Positions 27,085 to 37,141 of a DNA stretch of 64,000 bases are shown in pieces. The position numbers were made by a program, and so were the translations under genes. The notes below the pieces were generated by a model. It saw only the letters and a list, made by a program, of their open reading frames with translations. It was not told the DNA's origin and made no database searches. This DNA comes from Paenibacillus sp. N3.4 (GTDB lineage: Bacteria > Bacillota > Bacilli > Paenibacillales > NBRC-103111), in NCBI RefSeq assembly GCF_008017805.1, contig NZ_VRTT01000011.1, forward strand, positions 1 to 64,000. Direction: 5' to 3'. Numbering within the stretch: position 1 is the first letter of the stretch; each line of letters starts with the position of its first letter.

Positions 27085-28407
27085 GTTAGTCAATGCCCCA
27101 TAGAGATCCTGTCCGTAATACGAAGGCTCCGGAACGCCTTTCATTAGCTTAGCGACTTGCGCATCGTATCTGTAAACGTTATCCGGATATTGATCGACAA
27201 GCGCCGCAATCTTCTTGCCGTACGCTGAATCTACTTTATAGTAAGCCGGTGCCCCGTACAGGTATACTTGACCCTTACTTTTCCTATCTTCCAGAACCTG
27301 CTTCAACTCTGCAATTCCGCTTTCCTTAAACAAATCGAACGTCATGTAATCGAATGCCGCTTGCTGCACTTCAGGCGGCTCCTGCGGATTGACGATATCG
27401 TAGTTACCGCCCAGCACACCCGTATGGTCACCCCCCTTTACCATCGATGGCACAGGAAGTATTAGTAGATCTTCTTTTTTCATGCCGCCATTATTTATCG
27501 CGTCCTCGATTCTATCACCAAATACCATAGCTGCCCGGCCTTGCTTGAACAAATTGTAAACATCACCGAAGTTTAAAGCCCAGTTCTGCGGGAGTGCATC
27601 GCCTTCCCATCTTAATTTCTTCATAAACTCCATCGCTTTGACACCGGCATCGGAGTTGAAGGCCGACGTTACTTTGCCGCCGGTTACATTTTCTGTGGTT
27701 CCTCCTGCCGCATATAAGAAGTTTGTCCAGTCCCATCCGCCCTCATTGCCTTTAGCCTTCAATGCAAACCCTGCTATGCCTTTGGCAGGATCGGCAGTCG
27801 CTTTAGCCGCCGCATAGAAATCATCCCAAGTCCAGTCAGGCGTTGGTAACGGAACGTTCTTGGCAGCAAACAGCTTTTTGTTGATCATGACAGACACAAT
27901 ATAGCCACTTGCCGGCACGGCATACATTTTTCCATCAATTATGAAGGGGGCTGTTAACTTTTCATTGAAATCATTGGCAAACTCATATTTCGCTAGAAAC
28001 GGCGTCAAATCTGTAAGCCATTTATGTTCCAACAGCGTCTTTCCCTCGGTAGCAGGAATACGGAACCCAGAAGGAGCTTGATGAGCGGCCATCTTGATGC
28101 CGATTTCACTGGGCGCATATTGCCAATCGTTCTTTTTAAAGGTAACGTTTGGATATTTCTCCGCAAAACGATCCAGCTTTTTGTTAACAAATTCAATTCC
28201 CGTAAGATTGTCCGACTTGGGAAATTGGACGGTCATCGTGATTGGAGCAGCCTTAGTCGACGCACTAGGGCTAGCCGTCGTTCCCCCCGTTGCTGGACTT
28301 TCTTTGCTGTTGGTATTTCCGGTATTACTGTTGTTTCCACAACCGGTTACGATCATCGTCAAAGCGATGAACGTCATGATGCTGAGATTTTTTTTCTTGT
28401 TTTTCAA
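26977..28407 (-). CDS. Extracellular solute-binding lipoprotein of locus B
   Basis: 476 aa from a TTG start with GGAAGGGG 9 nt upstream. The signal peptide ends in lipobox VTGC (Cys23), then a Ser/Thr/Asn-rich linker and a family 1 sugar-binding fold. It delivers a sugar to the permeases encoded just upstream (28519-30305). The last part of this gene was copied to 48267-48374. The gene is probably controlled by the adjacent YesM-type kinase; the matching response regulator is broken. Confidence 0.9.
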   Translation of the reverse strand: MKNKKKNLSIMTFIALTMIVTGCGNNSNTGNTNSKESPATGGTTASPSASTKAAPITMTVQFPKSDNLTGIEFVNKKLDRFAEKYPNVTFKKNDWQYAPSEIGIKMAAHQAPSGFRIPATEGKTLLEHKWLTDLTPFLAKYEFANDFNEKLTAPFIIDGKMYAVPASGYIVSVMINKKLFAAKNVPLPTPDWTWDDFYAAAKATADPAKGIAGFALKAKGNEGGWDWTNFLYAAGGTTENVTGGKVTSAFNSDAGVKAMEFMKKLRWEGDALPQNWALNFGDVYNLFKQGRAAMVFGDRIEDAINNGGMKKEDLLILPVPSMVKGGDHTGVLGGNYDIVNPQEPPEVQQAAFDYMTFDLFKESGIAELKQVLEDRKSKGQVYLYGAPAYYKVDSAYGKKIAALVDQYPDNVYRYDAQVAKLMKGVPEPSYYGQDLYGALTNVMQEVFTNKNADVKALLDATAKKFDAEMLSKVTVQ

Positions 28408-28518
28408 CTTGTATTACCCCTTCCTATTTTTGAAAAATGACTTGCACCTTCATCATACTTGGACGGATTTTTGAAATCGATGATGTATTCAGGGATTGTG
28501 ATGATGGATCCACCTGGA

Positions 28519-29391
28519 TTACCCTTTGGTCCCAGAGAGGTTAAGACCATGCATAATGTTTCTCTGAAAGACCAGAAAGAACAGGAGCGGCGGGATCATG
28601 ATCACGGTCAATACACTGAACTTGACGTTCCAAGACAGATTCAGCGATTGGATGATATTGCGGTACACCACAGAAGCAATCGGATATTTCTCAGGTGCTG
28701 TCAGTACGAGAGACGGCCAGTACCAGTCGTTCCAAGTCGAAGTAAAGGAAAATATGAGCAGTGTAGAAAAAACGGGAATTGACATCGGCACCGCAAGCCG
28801 ATAAAAACAGCGTAATTCCGATGCCCCATCCAATCGCGCCGCTTCGAATAATTCCTTATTGATTCCGTCGAAAAAGCCTTTGAGCAGCAAGATATTGAAG
28901 GCGTTAGCACCTGCAGGCAGCCAGAACGCCCAGTAAGAATTGATTAATCCAAGGCTCTGCAGGTTCAAAAAGCTTGGTATCAAGTAAGTTGCGCTCGGGA
29001 TCATAAGTGTACTCATAAAAAAAAGTGTTATTCCCTTACGCATAGGCAGCTTCATTTGGGAAAGGCTGAAGGCAGCCAGTCCTACAACAAGCAAAGGGAT
29101 CGTCGCATTCCCCGCAAAAAGGATCAACGTATTCCAAAAAGCCCGAATTAAATCCACATACTTGAATCCCTCTTTGTAATTGCTCCATTCCAGCTGTTGT
29201 GGGAAAAAGCTTGGCGGAAATGAGAAAATTTCCTGTTTGGTTTTGAACGAAGAGAGAATCGTTGTTCCAAATGGATACAACATTGCCGCAGCAAGCGCGA
29301 TAAGTGCAAGCAGCATGATAAAGTATCCGGCACGAACTGAATTCTTTTTGTAATCAAAAGAAGACATGATACTGCGTTCCCGATTGCTCAT
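28519..29391 (-). CDS. Carbohydrate ABC transporter permease (second subunit, locus B)
   Basis: 290 aa with six predicted helices. EAA loop: FEAARLDGASELRCFYRLAVPMSIP. Ends FQRNIMHGLNLSGTKG, typical of UgpE/LacG-type permeases. Its ATG overlaps the stop of the partner permease (ATGA, 29388-29391), so translation is coupled. AAGGAG lies 9 nt before the start. It imports a sugar with the permease at 29388 and the lipoprotein at 26977. Confidence 0.92.
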   Translation of the reverse strand: MSNRERSIMSSFDYKKNSVRAGYFIMLLALIALAAAMLYPFGTTILSSFKTKQEIFSFPPSFFPQQLEWSNYKEGFKYVDLIRAFWNTLILFAGNATIPLLVVGLAAFSLSQMKLPMRKGITLFFMSTLMIPSATYLIPSFLNLQSLGLINSYWAFWLPAGANAFNILLLKGFFDGINKELFEAARLDGASELRCFYRLAVPMSIPVFSTLLIFSFTSTWNDWYWPSLVLTAPEKYPIASVVYRNIIQSLNLSWNVKFSVLTVIMIPPLLFFLVFQRNIMHGLNLSGTKG

Positions 29392-30305
29392 ACTTCTTTG
29401 CTCCTTCCTTGGAGGTAGTAGAGTACGACAGACAGCGATGTGAGCACCAAAAACATGAGAACCCCCATGGCTGAAGCTTTTCCATAGTTTAAGTTCGTAA
29501 AGGCTTCATTAATGATCTGGTACATATACGTTAGCGTCGCATTGTTCGGGCCGCCGCCTGTCAGCGCAATATGGGTCGTAAAGCCCTGTGACGTGCTGAT
29601 CAGTTGCAAAATAAATAGGAGCATATAGAGGTGACGAATGCCAGGAATCGTAATATAGCGAATGCGCTGCATAACGCCCGCGCCATCAATTTCAGCAGCC
29701 TCGTATAAATCCTTGGGAATGCTCACGATACCCGCCAAATAGATAAGCGTCGTCCCACCGAATCCTTGCCACGTTTCCGCGATAACGATCGAGATCATGG
29801 CCATGCTCTTATCCGTCAGCCACAAAAACGGATGACCACCGAACCATGAAACGATCTGATTCGCTGGTCCAAGCGGATCGTACAACCATTGCCACATCCC
29901 ATAGAGCACCACTGCTGGCACAATATGCGGCAAATAAACGATTAAACGCATGGCCCCTTGGAACCACCGCAGTTCGGATATGGCAATCGATACAATACTA
30001 GGTACCCAGAACCCGATCAGCACACATAGAAACATATAGTAGATGGTGTTCCAGACAGAAATACTCAGGATACTGCTCCCAAGCACCTCACGATAATTAG
30101 TCAGGCCAATGAATTTGCTGCCGCTTACGAAATCAATGTTCATAAAGCTGTACATGACCCCTTTAGCAATTGGCGTCCAAAGAAACAAACAAAAAACAAT
30201 AATTGCCGGTAACAGGAAGAGAATACCCCATAAGTAATCCCTGCATTTCTTAATGAACGGATTACCCGTCTGTCTTTCCTGAATCTTTACGGCTTGTGTG
30301 GACAC
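29388..30305 (-). CDS. Carbohydrate ABC transporter permease (first subunit, locus B)
   Basis: 305 aa, UgpA/LacF type. Six helices; EAA loop reads YEAAEIDGAGVMQRIRYITIPGIR. The start is a GTG at 30305. An AAAGGA lies 9 nt upstream; the stronger GGGGAG abuts the GTG, so the exact start is uncertain. It is the first gene of the importer, after the terminator that closes the kinase gene. Confidence 0.9.
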   Translation of the reverse strand: MSTQAVKIQERQTGNPFIKKCRDYLWGILFLLPAIIVFCLFLWTPIAKGVMYSFMNIDFVSGSKFIGLTNYREVLGSSILSISVWNTIYYMFLCVLIGFWVPSIVSIAISELRWFQGAMRLIVYLPHIVPAVVLYGMWQWLYDPLGPANQIVSWFGGHPFLWLTDKSMAMISIVIAETWQGFGGTTLIYLAGIVSIPKDLYEAAEIDGAGVMQRIRYITIPGIRHLYMLLFILQLISTSQGFTTHIALTGGGPNNATLTYMYQIINEAFTNLNYGKASAMGVLMFLVLTSLSVVLYYLQGRSKEV

Positions 30306-30411
30306 CTCCCCACATCCTTTCTACGATTGGTATGCTTCTTATTGTAAAGATAACCGGACATCAATCCCATGACGGCTTCTCCGAACTTTGTGATCAATTC
30401 TATTCATTAAT

Positions 30412-30436
30412 AAAACCGCCCTTTTCAGGCGGTTTT
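30412..30436 (-). terminator. Terminator of the locus B two-component operon
   Basis: Stem AAAACCGCC / GGCGGTTTT with a 7-base loop; the minus strand continues TTTTATTA. It lies 8 bp past the kinase stop and separates the regulators from the importer genes. Confidence 0.88.
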
Positions 30437-30443
30437 GAGATGA

Positions 30444-32222
30444 TTATTCGGTGTATGCGGCTATTTCATCTTCGGACCGGATGACGGGAAGCCTAATTAA
30501 GACTTTCGTTCCGCCTTCTTCCCGTGCGGAGTAAGTCAGTCCATATCCGTTTCCAAATCGCAATTGGATACGTTTATGTACATTACGGATTCCAAAGCCC
30601 TTGTCAGGATCGGCCGTTCCCGACAGAAGGGAGTGAATCTTCTCCAAATCTAACGGCCGGAAGCCGTTATCCTCAACGGATATAAGGAGTTTGCCCTCCG
30701 ATACCTGAATGCCGATCCATACTTCCCCCTCCCCGTCCATTTTACCGATGCCGTGGAGAATGCTGTTTTCTACGAGTGGCTGAATGATGACCTTTGGCAG
30801 CAAATAGCCCTCTATGCCCTCTTCGACATGAATGTGAAAGTGAAAGGATTGATTATACCGTTTCTCTTGCAGTTGCAGGTACGCTTCAACGTGATTCAAC
30901 TCTTCGCGAATCGTAATGATTTCTTTGCCTCGGCTTAAACCGATCCGCAGCATCGTCGACAAGTCCCTGACCATATCAGCGACCTCGGGCACGCCTCCTC
31001 GGATACCATACCAGTAAACTGAATCTAAAGTATTATAGAGCAAGTGCGGCGTTATTTGAGAATGCATCAAGATCAGTTCGGACTCTTTCTGCTTGATTTC
31101 CATGATGTATTTCTCTTTGACCAACTGGTTCAACCGTTCCGTCATCAAATAGAAGTAGCGGTATGAAATACCTATTTCATCTTTTCTATCCTCTTCTGCA
31201 TACCTTTCCATTTCTTTGCCCGGCACATAGGAACGAGTGAGACTCGCCAGCCTCACCATCGGCCTCAAGACTGACTTACCCAAATAGAACAGGAAGAACA
31301 GGATAACGATGAAATAGCAAATGGCCGTAATCTGGATAATTTCCTGTACGTCATTATAAGAGCCTAATAATGAGCTTAATGGAATCTCATATATCAGTCG
31401 ATTGGCGTATAAAGGGCTGTCATGATAAACATACATATGGCTGTTCGTGATCCACACGTTCGGCAGCAGTTCTTTCCCGTTGTCTGGTATGGAGAAGGTT
31501 AATTCATCAGGGGCCGAACCCACAAGTACCGTACCTCTAGCATCGGTTAGGAATTCTCTCGTATGATCCGGTAGCTTAATTGAATTCATTTCCGAAGTCA
31601 GCAGACTTTCGATCTCCGTAGCCACTAATATGCTGATCGTATCCCCGCTATTAGAAAGATCCGTGACGGCTCTTAAATAGGCGATGGTTTTCTGCGAGTT
31701 TACATTAAATCCGAACTTATCAATATTTTCTACTAAACCTCTTCCATTTGCCTCAGCCGCTTTTTGGAGCCAAGTTCTTTCTTTCAGGTCTTGTACAAAA
31801 AAAACGCCCGAGCCCGACACATCGGTAGAAGGGGCAAAGTAATAATTTGTCGGTCGTTTCGTCAATACGAACAGAGAGTATTTCACACTCGTGGAATAGT
31901 TGCCTAGCAGCTTTTCTGTTGCAATGTACTTTTGTACGCGCTGTTCCACATTTAATGTGCTATCATCTTTCCATTTCTGCATGAGATCGGAACTTAAGAT
32001 CGTCACCAGCTTCTGATCAACAGAATCCATGACTCTGTCCATCGTCGCAAGATTTTGTTTATTTAATTCGGACAAAGCTTTCCCCACCTGCATTTTAATC
32101 GAAAGGGAAGCCCGATTTGAGGCAAACCAGAAGATGAGCAGCATCGGAATAAAGATGAACACGATGACAAACAGCAAAGCCTTCTTTGTTAATCGTTGCG
32201 ATTGCACACTTCTAAACAACAA
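30444..32222 (-). CDS. YesM-type sensor histidine kinase, locus B
   Basis: 592 aa. N-terminal membrane helix, extracellular Cache-like sensor (about 35-275), second helix near 285-305, HAMP, then a His_kinase domain with phospho-His393 in SQITPHLLYNTL and an HATPase domain (PLVENSILHGI, GFGIRNVHKRI). The usual QINPHFLYN reads QITPHLLYN. Such kinases sense extracellular sugars and signal to YesN-type regulators. Its partner regulator gene directly upstream is frameshifted, so this kinase may be an orphan. The start (TTG 32222) is weakly supported. Confidence 0.88.
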   Translation of the reverse strand: MLFRSVQSQRLTKKALLFVIVFIFIPMLLIFWFASNRASLSIKMQVGKALSELNKQNLATMDRVMDSVDQKLVTILSSDLMQKWKDDSTLNVEQRVQKYIATEKLLGNYSTSVKYSLFVLTKRPTNYYFAPSTDVSGSGVFFVQDLKERTWLQKAAEANGRGLVENIDKFGFNVNSQKTIAYLRAVTDLSNSGDTISILVATEIESLLTSEMNSIKLPDHTREFLTDARGTVLVGSAPDELTFSIPDNGKELLPNVWITNSHMYVYHDSPLYANRLIYEIPLSSLLGSYNDVQEIIQITAICYFIVILFFLFYLGKSVLRPMVRLASLTRSYVPGKEMERYAEEDRKDEIGISYRYFYLMTERLNQLVKEKYIMEIKQKESELILMHSQITPHLLYNTLDSVYWYGIRGGVPEVADMVRDLSTMLRIGLSRGKEIITIREELNHVEAYLQLQEKRYNQSFHFHIHVEEGIEGYLLPKVIIQPLVENSILHGIGKMDGEGEVWIGIQVSEGKLLISVEDNGFRPLDLEKIHSLLSGTADPDKGFGIRNVHKRIQLRFGNGYGLTYSAREEGGTKVLIRLPVIRSEDEIAAYTE

Positions 32223-32293
32223 TGGTACTCACCATGCCGATCCACTTATATATGATTCAATTCTGGCTGGAACCAATGAAGGGTCCAGTACGT

Positions 32294-33917
32294 TTATCCG
32301 CGAACAGTATTGGGACTCTCCCCGTAGTATCGTTTAAACACACGGCTGAAATGTTCAGGCGATTCATATCCGACCTCGTCCGCAATTTCGTATCGCTTTT
32401 TATTCGTGTTCATGAGCAGTTGTCTGGACTCCTCCATCCGTATCTTCGTCACGAACTCCCACACTGTTTGGTCTGTTATTTGCTTGAATAAATAACTCAA
32501 ATAGTTGGGACTTAAATGCACATGATCTGCGACATCCTGTATTTTCAGCCCTTTGTTCCGAAAATTCCCGCGAATATACGCAATGGATTGCTGGATAATT
32601 GCCATATCATGATCGGTCATGGATGTATGAATAAGCCCCGCTGTATCCAACAAAAATTCGGCGAAACGCTTCTTGATTTCGATTCCTGTAAGCGGAAATT
32701 GAAAGAACATGATCGGATCAAGCAACTTATACCCATCTCCTACCGTCTCTTTCATCTCTAATAAGGTGGCGTAAACCCGATAAGCGATACTCAGCGGGAT
32801 GCCCGCAGTTGAATCGTCGCTCTCGAATATGGGCGAGATATCTGAGATAAACCGGCTGACCAGTTCTTTTACATCTTCTAGTTTTCTCCTAGTCTTGACA
32901 CATTCAATGAATTGATTGGTTGCTTCCTGCCAATTCACCCTCACCACTGCTTCCTTCAAAGAGAAATCCTCAGCATAAAAGACATTGTGATCTTCGTATA
33001 GAGCATGCCATTTTATAGCATTAACAGCTTCACGATAGCTCTCAGGCAGTGTCTGCAACCCTAGCCGTAAAAGACTGATGCCGACAACCACCTCCATATG
33101 AAGATAGCCTTGGATGTTGGATACAAGTGTCTTCCCAATTAAATTCAGCTTCGAAACATTTTCCGCCCTGTTCTGCGTATAGTCGGACTCATTATACTGC
33201 AGAATCGTTACAATCTGATTGCCTTGACCATAAAAGGTTACCGCATTCCAGTCCGCCAATGTCTCTTCAATAATATTGACAGTTGCATACTTCAGCAAGT
33301 TTCGATCCCGGAGCGATTGGATCGCTCCACCCCCAAACCCCACACGATCCCAAAAGAGCTCAACGACAAGCATCAAATAATATGGCCCTTCGAGCTTTAA
33401 CCCAATCTGTTCGAAAATAAACAGATAATCGTCGGAATTCTCCACAGATCCTGTTATGATTTCATTCAATATATGGGAACGCAAGGATGACATACCCGTC
33501 ATGGAAAACTTATGTTTTAACGAATCTTCCAAAAGCCGTTTATATTTTCCATGCCGCTCCGACAGTTCCCGGCCAACGACTTGAATTAATTGAGGCAGCA
33601 GAACGGGCTTGATCAAGTAATCCCTCGCACCCAAACGAATACACTTCTGCGCATATTCGAATTCATCGTGGGCGGATATGACAACAACCGGAATATCTGG
33701 CTTTTCGGACAGAATCGATTCCATCAGTTCAATCCCATTCATCCATCTGGATATCCGTCAGAACAAGATCAATGGACTCCATACGCAAATAATCCAAAGC
33801 TTCATAACCGTTCCACGCCGTCAATACTTGTGAAATGTTTAAATCTGAACTCTCCAGGAACTCTTTGATGCCTTGGCACACAATCGCTTCATCGTCTACA
33901 ACCAGCACCGTGTACAT
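32294..33917 (-). pseudogene. YesN-type response regulator, frameshifted in the receiver domain
   Basis: The first frame holds MYTVLVVDDE and the phospho-acceptor Asp55 in LVLTDIQM, then stops. The second frame resumes at MNGIELMESI and holds the rest of the receiver, a middle region and a C-terminal AraC-type DNA-binding domain (KIQDVADHVHLSPNYLSYLF, YEIADEVGYESPEHFSRVF). At the join (33740-33746) the sequence ATGGATGAATGGG is 5 nt shorter than a normal MxGMNG coding stretch, consistent with a 5-bp deletion between short repeats. The C-terminal part could be separately translated as an unphosphorylatable DNA-binding protein. The gene precedes its cognate kinase gene. Confidence 0.85.
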
Positions 33918-33997
33918 GTATGCACCCCTTTGTTCCGATGAATGCTACCCATTGGTTTGGGTGCATCTCTAACCGCAACAGATTGTTATTTTTCATT

Positions 33998-34068
33998 ATG
34001 TAGTCAACAACAAGCATTTGTCGATGACTGATCCTTTGATAAATATGATGTTTCCATGGGTGCGCCAC
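33998..34068. repeat. 71-bp segment related to 8692-8762
   Basis: It lies in the 435-bp gap between the broken regulator gene and the GH43-like gene. On the minus strand it is part of an open 65-codon frame (from 34086) with no recognisable function. The gap also holds a hairpin at 34243-34277 and otherwise nothing I recognise. Confidence 0.65.
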
Positions 34069-34242
34069 AAATATTTGGGTGAGCATCTAGTGCGATGTTC
34101 GGGGCATTGCCCGGTTATTTTTACAATAGAGAGTATATCATCAACAGGAATAGCGTGAAAGAGTTACACGAAACATACCTGATAGACCACAAACCCATAA
34201 GGATTTCAGTTCAAGGGACGTTGCAGAAAAAACTAGAACAAG

Positions 34243-34277
34243 AAGGCGGCCCCTGTTTGGGAGCTGCCTTCCTTTTT
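34243..34277. terminator. Terminator-like hairpin after the GH43-like gene
   Basis: AAGGCGGCCCC pairs with GGGAGCTGCCTT, with wobbles. The best T-run (CCTTTTT) is on the plus strand, but on the minus strand it is about 77 bp past the end of locus C and could end that operon. Confidence 0.55.
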
Positions 34278-34353
34278 CGATATGGTCATATTGTTTTCAT
34301 CTGGGTGAGGCACTAAGCGAATGGGAGGATATCCCCCAAATTAGTCATTCTTC

Positions 34354-35409
34354 TCATTGAATATCTTCCTCTCCAATTGTTATTGGTTCACTTGTTGCAA
34401 CTGCAATACAACGAAACTCATATTGTCCTTCAAATATTTTCAGCTTTGTCAGGTCTCCAGGTTTATAATTCCTGCACGCGCAATAAAAATGATACAGCAC
34501 GCCATTCCAATAAATAACACTAGACTTATGGGCATGAATTTCGTCAAGTTCTCCTTGCTCTCCGTATGAGATTAATGGCTCTTCCCCACATCGCCAATCT
34601 GTTAAATCGTCAGATACTGCCAGAGCACTCTGCGCGTGATTGCAATCGAAACCAAAGGCAAAATTCACCCATTGACGACCGTCATATTTGATACAAGGAT
34701 CGCTGAAAAATTGACTATAAAAGCTGCCTTCCTTTACCGCAAACACGGGGTTGTTCTCATAACGTTCCCAATGGATCAAATCGTTCGAGAAGGCAATTCC
34801 CGTCTCTTCCTTCCATGGCCACTCGTCATCTCTCTTGGCATTGTAGAACATCCAATACTTCTCTTCGTGTTCGATGACACAACATTTATATAAACCTGCC
34901 TTTTCCCAATCGGCTCCATCTTTGTTTGTAAAGACAGGCTGATCCAGCCTATGCCATTCCAGTAAATTCTCATCCTCTGTCCATGCGAGTCCCATCACGG
35001 CTCCGCCTGCTTCATAGCCCTTCTCGGGATAAGCGTGATACATCATCCAATAGCGATTATTGATCTTTTTGAGTCGTGGCAGGTCGTACAAGCCATTTGA
35101 TTCCAGCAGCATCCACGATCCTGCAGCACCCACATGATCCCATCTTGCATCCGTGCTCAATCGCGGAAGTATAATCGCCTTATGCTCCCATTTGAGCAAA
35201 TTGGAGCTTGTTGCCAGCGCTGTTTGATAGCCTGTTCCGTCAAACCCGACGTACATCATATAGAAACAATCCTGATGGGCAAAAACAAAGGGACAATCGA
35301 CGGCTTGCGAATCAAAATGGCCTTCCACTCCTGATCCACTTAATACCGGTCGGTCGAGCTTATAGGGGGTATGAAGCTGTGTAAACTGCTGAATATCGAT
35401 TTTCGACAT
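34354..35409 (-). CDS. GH43/GH130-like five-bladed beta-propeller glycosidase
   Basis: 351 aa, no signal peptide, so cytoplasmic. Propeller landmarks: VDCPFVFAHQDCFYMMYVGFDG, WMMYHAYPEKGYEAGG, YWMFYNAKRDDEW, FFSDPCIKYDGRQWVNFAFGFD and DEIHAHKSSVIYWNG. Acidic residues near the blade starts could serve as catalytic groups. This fold covers GH43, GH62, GH117 and GH130; the exact family cannot be set by eye. It probably trims an imported oligosaccharide. The ATG follows AGGTGG. It closes the locus C importer operon, 27 bp after the last permease. A deleted near-identical copy is at 8392-8783. Confidence 0.75.
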   Translation of the reverse strand: MSKIDIQQFTQLHTPYKLDRPVLSGSGVEGHFDSQAVDCPFVFAHQDCFYMMYVGFDGTGYQTALATSSNLLKWEHKAIILPRLSTDARWDHVGAAGSWMLLESNGLYDLPRLKKINNRYWMMYHAYPEKGYEAGGAVMGLAWTEDENLLEWHRLDQPVFTNKDGADWEKAGLYKCCVIEHEEKYWMFYNAKRDDEWPWKEETGIAFSNDLIHWERYENNPVFAVKEGSFYSQFFSDPCIKYDGRQWVNFAFGFDCNHAQSALAVSDDLTDWRCGEEPLISYGEQGELDEIHAHKSSVIYWNGVLYHFYCACRNYKPGDLTKLKIFEGQYEFRCIAVATSEPITIGEEDIQ

Positions 35410-35436
35410 GATGATCCACCTGACTTTCGTATAATT

Positions 35437-36258
35437 TTAACCTTTAAGCGCTCCTGCGGTAACACCCTTAACGATATATTTCTGCAAGATAACATAGAAA
35501 ATGATTACAGGAATCGCTGTCAATATAATCGAGGTCAACGCTAAATTCCATTCCAAGCTATACGTGCCAAAATAACGATAAACCATTAACTGCAAAGTCA
35601 TCATTCCAGGCTTCTGCAGCAGCAGAAAGGATAACAAAAAGTCATTCCACACATAAAGCGTATTTAGAATTGCCGCAGTCGTTGTAATTGGAAGCAATAA
35701 TGGAAAAACAATTTGAAAAAAGGTTTGGTAAATCGAAGCTCCATCGATGCGAGCCGCCTCTTCCAGATCAATAGGAACCTGCTGAATAAAGCCACGATAC
35801 AAGAAGATGGTAAAGGGTGAAAAGAGTGCAATGATAATCATAATTAAACCAAATTTAGAGTTGGTAAAATGGATATAGGCAGCTAGTTTCACTAAGGGGA
35901 TCATGATCGTTTGGAAAGGAATCATCATCGAGAGCACAAAAAACATCAACAATACAAACGCCCAACGCGAATTCATTCGTGATATTTTGTAAGCGGCCAT
36001 CGAGCTTAGCAGCAAGGTTGCGGTTACACTAAAAAACGTAATAATCAACGTATTGAAAAAGGTTTGCAAATAGTTCATGTCATTCCAAACCTTCAAATAA
36101 TTATCCAGGTTTATTTGCTTGGGCATATCTACAAAGGAGACGAATATTTCCCCAGCCGTTTTAAAGGAATTGGAGACAGCAAATAGGATGGGCACTAGAA
36201 AAAGGAGACCTAGAAGGATCGCCGCAATCTCTCTTGTCCAGCTAAGGTGTTTTTTCAT
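35437..36258 (-). CDS. Carbohydrate ABC transporter permease (second subunit, locus C)
   Basis: 273 aa, six helices, LacG/MalG type. EAA loop: LEEAARIDGASIYQTFFQIVFPLLLP. Ends LQKYIVKGVTAGALKG. It starts 4 bp after its partner permease gene and is followed by the GH43-like enzyme gene, giving a compact importer-enzyme operon. Confidence 0.93.
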   Translation of the reverse strand: MKKHLSWTREIAAILLGLLFLVPILFAVSNSFKTAGEIFVSFVDMPKQINLDNYLKVWNDMNYLQTFFNTLIITFFSVTATLLLSSMAAYKISRMNSRWAFVLLMFFVLSMMIPFQTIMIPLVKLAAYIHFTNSKFGLIMIIIALFSPFTIFLYRGFIQQVPIDLEEAARIDGASIYQTFFQIVFPLLLPITTTAAILNTLYVWNDFLLSFLLLQKPGMMTLQLMVYRYFGTYSLEWNLALTSIILTAIPVIIFYVILQKYIVKGVTAGALKG

Positions 36259-36262
36259 AAAG

Positions 36263-37141
36263 CTACACCTCTCTCTTGTTAAGAATCCAAAATTGCAGAC
36301 TCGTAATCATCAAGATCATCAAGCAAAATACAATCGACTTTGCTGTACCGGAGCCAAATGAATTATTGGTAAATGCCTCCCGATAAATATTCATCGCTAT
36401 ACTCTGACTCGAATTAGCTGGTCCACCATTGGTTAATGCCAAAATCACATCAAATACTTTAAGTGATTGTGTTGTCGTAATGAAAACATTGGAGATAAAT
36501 GCCGGAATCATCAAGGGAAGAGTTAGCTTCATGAATTCTTGAAATTTATTTACCCCATCAACCCGCATAGCTTCTTTCAATTCAGAAGGAATGCCCTGTA
36601 AACCAGCCAAATAGATCAGCATAGCCAAGCCTACATTCTGCCAAACGGAAACCCCAACAATCGAGTAAATCACCGAATCGGGATTCCCCAGAAAGCTAAA
36701 GGTCAAAAACGGAAGATGATGGGTTTTGCCTATTTCAAAAAAAACGGAAGAAAATAAAAACTTCCATAAAAAACCGACCACGATAAGACTCAGCACATTG
36801 GGAGAAAAGAATACCGTTCGCAAAAAGGTTCTTGATTTCAACTTTGTGTCCACAAGCAGCGCTAACAGCAATCCAATAAAATTGATAAAAATAAAGTTTA
36901 ATACGGCAAATTTAGAAGTAAAAATAATAGCCAGCAAAAAGTTTTCATCCGCGCGGAATACTTGCACATAGTTGGCGAAACCAATCCAATGAAAGGTCTT
37001 TTGCAATCCATCCCAATCTGTAAAGGAATAGAGCACGGAACCGCCCAAAGGAATGATAAAAAATAATATATACAGCAAACCAATGGGTCCAATAAAAAAC
37101 GAAAACTCGCTGATTTGTTTAAACCTTCGTGTAAAATCCAT
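36263..37141 (-). CDS. Carbohydrate ABC transporter permease (first subunit, locus C)
   Basis: 292 aa, six helices, LacF/UgpA type. EAA loop: KEAMRVDGVNKFQEFMKLTLPLMIP. Its ATG overlaps the binding-protein stop by one base (TAATG), implying translational coupling. It forms the channel with the 35437 product. Confidence 0.93.
   Translation of the reverse strand: MDFTRRFKQISEFSFFIGPIGLLYILFFIIPLGGSVLYSFTDWDGLQKTFHWIGFANYVQVFRADENFLLAIIFTSKFAVLNFIFINFIGLLLALLVDTKLKSRTFLRTVFFSPNVLSLIVVGFLWKFLFSSVFFEIGKTHHLPFLTFSFLGNPDSVIYSIVGVSVWQNVGLAMLIYLAGLQGIPSELKEAMRVDGVNKFQEFMKLTLPLMIPAFISNVFITTTQSLKVFDVILALTNGGPANSSQSIAMNIYREAFTNNSFGSGTAKSIVFCLMILMITSLQFWILNKREV

Noticed and set aside
33889..34086. 65-codon minus-strand frame containing the 71-bp repeat
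   Set aside because: Overlaps the start of the response regulator gene and lacks a ribosome site. Kept only as a repeat, since the peptide is shared with 8692-8762.
34095..34316. Short plus-strand frame after the 71-bp repeat
   Set aside because: No ribosome binding site and no recognisable family. A hairpin lies within it, so it is probably not a gene.
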